Shown piece after piece: positions 1 to 5,723 of a stretch of 8,088 nt of DNA. The stretch is from positions 1-8,088 of the forward strand of contig JAJYFP010000027.1 of assembly GCA_021790855.1 (NCBI GenBank), read 5' to 3'. Under the pieces are notes generated by a model, which was not told where the DNA came from, ran no database searches, and was given only the letters and a program-made list of their open reading frames with translations. This DNA is from Actinomycetes bacterium (lineage in GTDB: Bacteria > Actinomycetota > Acidimicrobiia > Acidimicrobiales > Acidimicrobiaceae). Every line of letters begins with the position of its first letter. Within the stretch, counting starts at the first letter, position 1. The position numbers were made by a program, and so were the translations under genes.

Positions 1-88
1 TAGCTTCTTTGGAGTTTTGAAGATGATCCGGCCACCAAAATCCCCGATGAGCGTAGATCTTTGGAACTGAAGGTCGGTCGTTACTCAC
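1..88 (-). CDS. GDPD-like phosphodiesterase, N-terminal fragment (runs off window)
   Basis: Only the first 29 codons are in the window. The reading starts at a GTG (88-86) whose GTGA overlaps the TGA stop of the upstream sensor kinase by 4 nt, which implies translational coupling. Visible residues include K-I-Y-A-H-R-G at 10-16 and Q-N-S-K-E-A at 24-29. This matches the opening of glycerophosphodiester phosphodiesterase-family TIM barrels, where an AHRG strand carries the catalytic/substrate-binding His and Arg, followed about ten residues later by an ENT motif. Here that motif reads QNS, so the usual metal-ligand Glu is replaced by Gln; I recall QNS variants within the GDPD superfamily. Family members hydrolyse glycerophosphodiesters to glycerol-3-phosphate and an alcohol, but activity and localisation cannot be judged from 29 residues. 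No signal peptide is seen. The assignment rests on one short motif, so it is moderate. Confidence 0.55.
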   Translation of the reverse strand, partial: MSNDRPSVPKIYAHRGFWWPDHLQNSKEA

Positions 89-1527
89 AAGATCCCCGGA
101 GTCGGAATGGGAATTTCGATAGAGACGGTGGAGCCAAGCTCATTTGAACTCAGCTCAAGCGTACCTCTTAGCTGAGAACGGACAAGATCTCTCACAATAA
201 GAAGTCCCAATGACGTAGCTGACTCAATAGAAAACTCCACAGGGAAACCAACTCCGTCATCTTTGACAAGCAAGCTGATTACACCGGCTGAATTGACAAG
301 CGCAACCGAGACGTTGAGTTCACTACGATTCTTAGATCCATGTTCAATCGAGTTTTGGATCAGCTCCTGAAGCACGACCGCCAACGGTGTTGCAAGTTGG
401 GCTTCTAGTTCAAAGGATTCAACTGAGATATCTATTGTCAGCTCTAGACTGGGAGGAGTCGACTCCTGTGCTAGTTTCACAATTGACTCAACTATCTCCT
501 CCATGGATACTTGTTCGCCGATCTCTCTGGACAAGACCTCATGAACCACAGCAATTGAACGAATTCGCCTCTCCGCTTCAGCTAACGCGCTACGTGCTTG
601 TGGTGAATCCACCCTTCGACTCTGGAGTCTCAGCAAAGATGAGATGGTTTGAAGATTATTCTTTACGCGATGGTGAATCTCTCGAATAGTAGCGTCTTTT
701 GAAATTAACAGCCTCTCGCTGCGTCTAATATTTGTCACGTCTTGGAGCAAGAGAAGGAACCCATCCGCTTTAGCCGAGGCGATAAGAGGCATACAAAAAA
801 ACGTAACGGCAGCCTCCTGCTGACCCTCTATCTCTTCGAGAACAGGGGCTAAAGTCTCCGCCGAGCGCATGGGGCCATCTAGTTCAATACCTTGTTCTTT
901 TAAAGTTCGTCCTACGGTAGGAGATGAACATCCCAATCTGTGAAGTGCACTAACGGCATTTGGAGACAGGAATTTAACGGTCAGATCTTGATCTAACAAC
1001 ACTACCCCGTCGCCAACCCTTGGAATACTTGCCGAATCGTCTACTTGGTAGGGATACTCTCCCGCAAGGATCATCTTGATAAAACGGTCAAAGATCTTCA
1101 CATACGTGGACTCCAACTCTCCATGAATCCTTAGAGGGTTCAACATGTAATCACGAGCCAGGACAGCAAACACCTTTCCCTCGGCCCGCAAAGCAATACA
1201 GTTTGAGACAACCATATGGTTGGAGTTAGGGTCTACCCACTCCGCGAAGGTCATTCCCCCACTTTTAAGCGCTGATGCGACCACACCGATAGAGGCCGAG
1301 TCATAGTAGATCCCAACGAGATCTCTTGGATGAACCGTCTGAGATGTCGCGGGACGAACCTGTGCCGCCACGACAAACTCCTTCGCACTCACATCACTAG
1401 GTATATATATCAACAAGTCAGAAAAGCAAAGATCAGCCAGAAATCCCCATCGTCTGACTAGATCCTTGAAGTAAGTCTTAGCTGACTCTGGCAACTTTGC
1501 CACTACTTCGTCTGGGAAGCTCTGCAC
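85..1527 (-). CDS. PdtaS-like cytosolic sensor histidine kinase (GAF-like/PAS/HisKA_2/HATPase)
   Basis: A predicted soluble sensor kinase of 480 aa that would autophosphorylate and pass phosphate to a response regulator. The best fit is the actinobacterial PdtaS group, whose known partner is the ANTAR antiterminator PdtaR. Numbering from the GTG at 1527, the N-terminal third is GAF-like and opens with the group's typical helix and W-x-F-L-A-D-L-x-F-S-D-L-L stretch (about 27-39). A PAS-like domain follows at about 173-267. The HisKA_2 H-box is E-I-H-H-R-V-K-N-N (283-291), with H286 the probable phosphoacceptor. The ATPase domain has the N-box E-L-I-Q-N-S-I-E-H-G (388-397), G1 D-D-G-V-G-F-P (423-429) and G2 S-L-G-L (439-442). 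There are no membrane segments. I chose the GTG at 1527 because AAGAGG lies 9 nt upstream and the family start aligns there; the frame is open to 1611, which would overlap the preceding gene by 71 nt. The start lies 13 nt after the PHP gene. No PdtaR gene is in the window. Confidence 0.88.
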   Translation of the reverse strand: MQSFPDEVVAKLPESAKTYFKDLVRRWGFLADLCFSDLLIYIPSDVSAKEFVVAAQVRPATSQTVHPRDLVGIYYDSASIGVVASALKSGGMTFAEWVDPNSNHMVVSNCIALRAEGKVFAVLARDYMLNPLRIHGELESTYVKIFDRFIKMILAGEYPYQVDDSASIPRVGDGVVLLDQDLTVKFLSPNAVSALHRLGCSSPTVGRTLKEQGIELDGPMRSAETLAPVLEEIEGQQEAAVTFFCMPLIASAKADGFLLLLQDVTNIRRSERLLISKDATIREIHHRVKNNLQTISSLLRLQSRRVDSPQARSALAEAERRIRSIAVVHEVLSREIGEQVSMEEIVESIVKLAQESTPPSLELTIDISVESFELEAQLATPLAVVLQELIQNSIEHGSKNRSELNVSVALVNSAGVISLLVKDDGVGFPVEFSIESATSLGLLIVRDLVRSQLRGTLELSSNELGSTVSIEIPIPTPGIL

Positions 1528-1540
1528 CGTAGACGCCCTC

Positions 1541-2416
1541 TTAACTAAGTTGAATTGGAGTCGGGACCGGTTTTCGGCCGCTAAATGAAAGTAAGGAGTT
1601 ATACCCCGCATAGGAGATTAGTTGCCGTAGGTCTTCGCTTCGATAAGCAACGTCTAGTATTCCGTGAGAATCAGAGGCCGTAGTAATAGGAACGCCTCTT
1701 TCAAAGAAGTACTTCAGCAACTCTGGTCCTGGATAAGGTTCTTTCACGGGTTTTCGCCAACCAGCGGAGGATACTTCAGCTGCTATTTGGGCCGAGGCTG
1801 CCGCCTCAGCCATCCTTGCATAATACTCCTCGGGCACCGATGGAAACAAACCTGCCACTTTGATCAGGTCTGGATGAGCCAACACATCGACGACATTTGA
1901 TGCGCTAAGTTCTTCAAGCGCTCTCGTATAACCCTCCCAAGCAGGTTCAATACCAACCTTTTCCCAGTATCTCATGATCTCGGGATCATTAACATGATCA
2001 AAAGGCCACTCAACCACCCAATGGATCGAGCCCAAAATCACGTCGAAGGGATACTGTCGAACAAGTGCATCTACAAGGTGCATGGAGTCCTCGTAGTAAT
2101 CCACCTCAAGGCCAAGAATCACCGGAAGTCCAGCACTTTTTGCCTCAAGAACTACCGACACGTACTTATCCAGATCCGCCCGAGCATGGTCTAGCCAATA
2201 CTCTTCCATCAATGTCCGCATGGGAGAGTCAGGAAAGCGTCTGAAGTAACGACCTAGAACCTTTTCCGTCTGACGGAACCTAAAGAGATGCTCAGTGATA
2301 GCAATTTGAGAAACTCCATGCTCTTGAGCTTTTTTACAGTAGTCGGCCAACTCCTCAACTGTAGGAGTCCGATCTTTTGTGCCATGAGGCCATAGATGAA
2401 GATGGTAGTCGATCAC
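1541..2416 (-). CDS. PHP-family phosphoesterase, histidinol-phosphatase-like
   Basis: A 291-aa metal-dependent phosphoesterase of the PHP (polymerase and histidinol phosphatase) superfamily, in the single-domain HisK/HisJ-like group that can hydrolyse L-histidinol phosphate. All the usual metal ligands are visible in order: H5 and H7 (D-Y-H-L-H), H43 (I-T-E-H), E104 (G-L-E-V-D), H132 (G-S-I-H-W), H181 (L-A-H-P-D), and D249/H251 (A-S-D-S-H). Length is normal for the family, so it should be an intact cytosolic enzyme binding two or three metal ions. The start is a GTG at 2416, which puts the first HxH at residue 5 as expected; ribosome-site support is only weak (GATGG a few bases upstream). It lies 16 nt after ArsA-like B and 13 nt before the kinase. 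No histidine-biosynthesis genes are nearby, so the substrate may be another phosphorylated metabolite; histidinol phosphatase is a family-level guess. Confidence 0.88.
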   Translation of the reverse strand: MIDYHLHLWPHGTKDRTPTVEELADYCKKAQEHGVSQIAITEHLFRFRQTEKVLGRYFRRFPDSPMRTLMEEYWLDHARADLDKYVSVVLEAKSAGLPVILGLEVDYYEDSMHLVDALVRQYPFDVILGSIHWVVEWPFDHVNDPEIMRYWEKVGIEPAWEGYTRALEELSASNVVDVLAHPDLIKVAGLFPSVPEEYYARMAEAAASAQIAAEVSSAGWRKPVKEPYPGPELLKYFFERGVPITTASDSHGILDVAYRSEDLRQLISYAGYNSLLSFSGRKPVPTPIQLS

Positions 2417-2432
2417 ATAACCATCGTAGAGG

Positions 2433-3611
2433 CTAACTGTACGGAGACATATTGAGAGCCAACTTTCTCAAACTTTCGAGAGAAGCTACATCTCCTTCTT
2501 GCTGAGTCGAAGTGAACACCATCGAGTCATCTAAGGGTAGTCGGCTAACTTGAATCTCCTCCATAACCTTTTGATTCCTTAGACCTTCATAAGAGTTGGC
2601 CATCTCAATTAGAACCCGAGATATCAACTGGCTCTTAGAAGTGATCTGGACCTCCCCTTCAGTCGAACCAAAACCAAATGCGCCTAGCGTTTTTAGCAGC
2701 ATTTCTTGTGACTCACCGCAAAGTCGATCGGCCAATTCATCAGAGGATCTCGAAAATAGGCTCTGAGGCAGCGACCGATTCATTACAACAGCTGAAAGGT
2801 TTAACTTTCGGCGTACTACCTCCGAGATGAAGTAGATCGCCTCGGTCGTAGGGATCTCCTCTGGAATCGTCACAACCACAAAGCCCGCCTTTGTCGACGA
2901 CACCAACGCCGTCACCAGACGAGCTCTCTCTACAAATCCTTCGTAAAGCTGCTGGAAATCCATAAAAAACTCAGAGATATCCTCGACAAATGCCGAACCC
3001 AATATTCGTTCAGCAACCATATAAAACGGTTTAAATGCTGAGGCAATTAGCCTTGACTTGCGGGGTATCGTGAGCCACCTTAACAACTTCGATGTAAAAA
3101 ACTCCTCCATATTTTTTGGCGCATCTAGAAAGTCAATTGCGTTTCTGGATGGAGGAGTATCGACAACGATAGTATCGTAATCACCTCGTTCATAGAACTC
3201 ATAAAGAGCCTCTATGGCAATGTAGTCGTGGCTTTGAACAAACTTTGTACTTATTGACTCGTAGATGGGGTTAGACACGATCTTACGAACCGTAGCACTG
3301 TCTGGTGAATACCTCGTAATCATCTCATCCCAGGACGCCTTCATATCTATCATCGCCACGAACAGCTTGCCCTTGGCTCCTGGCACTTCTACCTCTTTGG
3401 GATGATCAGTGAGGTTATCGATGCCCATAGCGCTCGCCAAGCGCTTTGCAGGATCTATTGTTAGTACTAAAACTTTCTTAGAAGTCTCAGTAGCAAGTGA
3501 TACCCCAAGAGCTGCGGACGTAGTAGTTTTCCCGACACCTCCGGCTCCACCAACGAAGATGATGTCGAGGTTTGATAAAAGAGTAACCAGCGACGTCTCT
3601 TTCGCTCTCAC
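2433..3611 (-). CDS. ArsA-like P-loop ATPase, subunit B
   Basis: A 392-aa soluble ATPase of the ArsA/GET3 family (SIMIBI class). The deviant Walker A motif G-G-A-G-G-V-G-K-T-T is at 21-30. The switch segment I-D-P-A-K-R-L is at 52-58, and D-T-P-P-S-R-N-A-I-D-F-L-D-A-P at 151-165 is the equivalent of the family DTAPTGH motif. The start is a GTG at 3611 whose GTGA overlaps the TGA of ArsA-like A by 4 nt, so the two are probably co-translated and form a heteromer. The order and sizes (333 then 392 aa) resemble M. tuberculosis Rv3679-Rv3680. The cysteines that bind arsenite in plasmid ArsA are not evident (one Cys, C298), and no arsB, arsC or arsR is present, so arsenic transport is unlikely. Members of this family deliver cargo or drive conformational change in a partner; which applies here is unknown. 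Confidence 0.9.
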   Translation of the reverse strand: MRAKETSLVTLLSNLDIIFVGGAGGVGKTTTSAALGVSLATETSKKVLVLTIDPAKRLASAMGIDNLTDHPKEVEVPGAKGKLFVAMIDMKASWDEMITRYSPDSATVRKIVSNPIYESISTKFVQSHDYIAIEALYEFYERGDYDTIVVDTPPSRNAIDFLDAPKNMEEFFTSKLLRWLTIPRKSRLIASAFKPFYMVAERILGSAFVEDISEFFMDFQQLYEGFVERARLVTALVSSTKAGFVVVTIPEEIPTTEAIYFISEVVRRKLNLSAVVMNRSLPQSLFSRSSDELADRLCGESQEMLLKTLGAFGFGSTEGEVQITSKSQLISRVLIEMANSYEGLRNQKVMEEIQVSRLPLDDSMVFTSTQQEGDVASLESLRKLALNMSPYS

Positions 3612-4609
3612 GCCAACTCAACCTCTATCGTCTCTGCAACCTCACGGATCAGTCCTATTCCCACAGAAACTCCAGGTACCACAGGCACTTCAACTAAAGG
3701 CACAGCCCCTTTGAGGGCATCTTTCAACTTAGTTGTATTTTCCTGATTAGATCTCGCTAGTGACTCCCATAGCGACGTAGCATCTACCAGACCTTCAACT
3801 GCAACGCCTATCTCACTATCTAACGTATCCCTTAGAGGACCTTGGGTCATCTCTATGAAAAAGGACTCTTCAGTTTCAGAGAATATCTTAGGAATGATCT
3901 TGTTGACAACGCCTAGAGTCAGCTTCACCTCAGTCTCTGCCCCGAGTCGTTGAGCCAGATCTATCGCCTCCTCCACCGGCGTCTCCTCTGCCGTAGAAAC
4001 CAGGCAGATTCCGCTTTTTGTAGGGTCCTTCAAAATGTCTAGCATCCACTTCGTCTGATCTTTCACCAAACCCACTCCAAAGAGTTCATTAACTCCTTGT
4101 GGTGAAGCCAGTTGTGATACGACATGACCTGTGGCTGAAGCGTCGGCGATAATTATATCGTAGTTTGATCGTCTCACCTCATAGCAGAGCTTCCCTACAA
4201 CTAAGATCTCTCGCACGCCAGGGGCTGCATTAGAGACAAAGTCAAAGGCCTTGGCAAGCGGGCCGATTCGAGTCGGGATTGGTATCTTCAGATAGATTCG
4301 AAGATATTCAGACAGAGCTTGCTCTGTATCCATCTCCATAACGTACAGGCCCTTTTGCACCTCCGTCGGTTCAAACCCAACCTTCTTGACACCAAAGTAT
4401 CGACCTATCTCACCCTTGGGTTCTACTTCGCATAGCAGGACCCTCTTCCCTCGCTCAAGCGCCAGCAATCCCAAAGCCGTTGCTATGGTAGTCTTGCCTA
4501 CCCCACCCTTGCCGGTGACAAATAGAAGCTTCTTGGACAACACTTCATCCAGAGCACTGTCAAAATGGAGCGTCTCATTCAACGATTTACCTACTTTTCC
4601 CGTCACCAC
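3608..4609 (-). CDS. ArsA-like P-loop ATPase, subunit A
   Basis: A soluble SIMIBI-class ATPase of 333 aa, the first of a pair. The Walker A motif G-K-G-G-V-G-K-T-T is at 33-41. The ATP-sensing A-D-A-S-A-T-G-H is at 155-162, the counterpart of DTAPTGH. The position that is D-x-D-P-A in classical ArsA here reads E-V-E-P-K-G (61-66), a divergence from the canonical switch. Three scattered Cys (60, 142, 202) do not resemble the arsenite-binding triad. It follows DUF3107 by 21 nt and overlaps subunit B by 4 nt. The start is uncertain: GTG 4609 (or the adjacent GTG 4606) has no clear ribosome site, whereas TTG at 4582 has AGG 7 nt upstream and would give 324 aa. The role is probably as a partner of subunit B in an anion- or client-handling ATPase complex; the true client is unknown. 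Confidence 0.88.
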   Translation of the reverse strand: MVTGKVGKSLNETLHFDSALDEVLSKKLLFVTGKGGVGKTTIATALGLLALERGKRVLLCEVEPKGEIGRYFGVKKVGFEPTEVQKGLYVMEMDTEQALSEYLRIYLKIPIPTRIGPLAKAFDFVSNAAPGVREILVVGKLCYEVRRSNYDIIIADASATGHVVSQLASPQGVNELFGVGLVKDQTKWMLDILKDPTKSGICLVSTAEETPVEEAIDLAQRLGAETEVKLTLGVVNKIIPKIFSETEESFFIEMTQGPLRDTLDSEIGVAVEGLVDATSLWESLARSNQENTTKLKDALKGAVPLVEVPVVPGVSVGIGLIREVAETIEVELA

Positions 4610-4630
4610 AGCAATAGACGGTCAGACTCA

Positions 4631-4882
4631 TTACGGTAGGGCGAATCCCACTCGACGTTCGGATTTGTTCGGTCCTATCTCGATGTAAGCGATCTTTTGC
4701 ACTGGGATGCCCACTTTGCGACCCTTGCGGTCCGTTAGCCACATCATCGGCAAGTTCGACTTGAGGGCATCAGAGACCAACTTCTCGATCTCTTCCTGAG
4801 TGACACTATCCTCAGCTTCTATATCGATCTCCCGAGCTGACTCAGAGATTCCAACTCTTATATCCAAGAACGTCTCCTTCAT
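4631..4882 (-). CDS. DUF3107 family protein
   Basis: A small acidic-to-neutral cytosolic protein of 83 aa, typical of the actinobacterial DUF3107 family (usually about 75 aa). Family hallmarks are the opening strand I-R-V-G-I-S (8-13), a central helix, the T-D-R-K-G-R-K-V motif (50-57), and the C-terminal K-I-A-Y-I-E-I-G followed by R-R-V-G-F. The frame is open upstream to 4966, but ATG 4882 is preferred because homology begins there and AGAGAAG lies a few bases upstream. The extra residues of the longer form look like translated promoter DNA. It is the first gene of the minus-strand operon, 21 nt before ArsA-like A. The molecular function is unknown. The context suggests it is co-expressed with, and might act with, the ATPase pair. 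Confidence 0.87.
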   Translation of the reverse strand: MKETFLDIRVGISESAREIDIEAEDSVTQEEIEKLVSDALKSNLPMMWLTDRKGRKVGIPVQKIAYIEIGPNKSERRVGFALP

Positions 4883-4921
4883 TGAACTTCTCTTAGTTAA
4901 GCTAGCGGTCAACGATCGCAT

Positions 4922-4980
4922 TAGACACAGAGCATAATAATACGGTATCCATTTAAAATTAAACATTGCGATTAATGTTT
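4922..4980 (-). promoter_or_regulatory. candidate promoter/operator of the DUF3107-ArsA operon
   Basis: This AT-rich stretch lies just upstream of DUF3107. It contains a perfect inverted repeat AAACATT-N6-AATGTTT (4961-4980), a likely site for a dimeric regulator. On the minus strand it is followed by a TATTAT -10-like hexamer about 20 nt downstream of the repeat. No good -35 is visible at the right spacing, so the exact promoter is uncertain. The repeat would sit over or just upstream of the -35 region, about 80 nt before the DUF3107 ATG. Confidence 0.3.
4961..4980. repeat. inverted repeat, 7-bp arms, 6-bp spacer
   Basis: Arms AAACATT (4961-4967) and AATGTTT (4974-4980) are perfectly complementary and separated by GCGATT. 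The symmetry and the position upstream of an operon fit a transcription-factor operator better than a terminator, since the arms are AT-rich and no T-tract follows. Confidence 0.6.
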
Positions 4981-5171
4981 GAGGATCATCGACAGATTAC
5001 GTTTCCGACCCGTGCAAATGAAGCTTCTCGTCGCTCTCGATGCTTTGCGCAGTTAAAGATAGTCACCTTTGATCGTTGACGATTTTCTTGCAAGTCTTCG
5101 GTCGTACATCTTGAGTGATTAAGTCGATGATTTGGTTATGCTTGTGTCTGCAATCGTGAGCAAGAGGTCAC

Positions 5172-5198
5172 GACTTAAAGTCAGAAATAACTTAAGTT
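5172..5198. repeat. pair of adjacent palindromes
   Basis: GACTT-A-AAGTC (5172-5182) is followed 6 nt later by the perfect 10-bp palindrome AACTTAAGTT (5189-5198). Both contain the core ACTTAA, and their centres are about 16 bp apart. They could be a tandem protein-binding site, but no gene start is close by. Confidence 0.35.
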
Positions 5199-5723
5199 TC
5201 GCTAGTTTCCATCTCTGGGTAACCGCAATCTAGCAACCTTGACTCACGCCAAGGGGTGAACCGTAGTACGAGCTGTTCTCGATATCTCCAAGTTTCATCC
5301 ATTCAGAGCACCTTTGCTGCCTTTGTAGTACCGCCATATCTATCTGCAACTTGGCGGTTGACCTCCGCATTAGTTGTAAAACCTGTCGAGTCAAGCTAAC
5401 AAAGTATCCAACTTCCTTTAGCAAGTTACACTCAAAAGTATTTGCAAGTCCTCAAGTCCCTCAACGTCAAGCCAAGCTATCGATTTGTCCATCGAAGCAC
5501 CTGGGCGATGTGACATGGGGAAGTCATGGCACACATGCGTTGTGTTCGAATGCTTTAGGTTGTAGTTGACCTTAGGTGTTAACAAAAACCGCAAAAACTA
5601 TGCAGATCCACCAACCGTCAGATGCAAAGTTTAATCGACGAGTTAACTCAGATCGCATGAACTCTCAACTCCTCCATGGAATTGAAGTCCACATGATTTT
5701 GGAACCAAGGCTCATAGGTCCAT

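Larger units (their letters stand above)
4883..5723. other. long intergenic region with no supported gene
   Basis: About 840 nt between the DUF3107 operon and mrp. Frames on both strands are broken every few dozen codons. The longest open stretches (for example minus 5230-5424 and plus 5351-5569) have no recognisable motifs or convincing ribosome sites. What can be seen is an AT-rich segment with an inverted repeat near 4961-4980, two palindromes at 5172-5182 and 5189-5198, and four copies of a GATCRTYGAC-like motif between 4908 and 5132. No tRNA cloverleaf and no strong hairpin-plus-T-tract terminator for mrp were found. The region could hold the operon promoter with a long leader, a small RNA, or an eroded gene. 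Confidence 0.6.

Noticed and set aside
1528..1611. N-terminal extension of the sensor kinase to 1611
   Set aside because: It would overlap the PHP gene by 71 nt; the GTG at 1527 has an AAGAGG site and matches the family start.
2433..4609. Arsenite efflux ATPase (arsA) function
   Set aside because: The cysteines needed for metalloid binding and all ars partner genes are missing.
4883..4966. N-terminal extension of DUF3107 to 4966
   Set aside because: The added residues are translated AT-rich promoter-like DNA. Family homology and a ribosome site support ATG 4882.
5230..5424. Minus-strand 64-codon frame in the intergenic region
   Set aside because: No family resemblance and no ribosome site. 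Other frames of the same stretch look equally protein-like, so it cannot be distinguished from noise.
5418..5516. Minus-strand ATG frame of 32 codons (M-S-H-R-P-G...), open upstream to about 5604
   Set aside because: No ribosome site, no recognisable motif, and an open run of this size is expected by chance in 840 nt.
5541..5555. TTCGAA-type T-loop-like string suggesting a tRNA
   Set aside because: No matching acceptor, D or anticodon stems around it on either strand.
5697..5723. Possible terminator after mrp (GGACC/GGTTCC stem)
   Set aside because: The stem has a bulge and, read on the mrp strand, is followed by an A-run instead of a T-tract.
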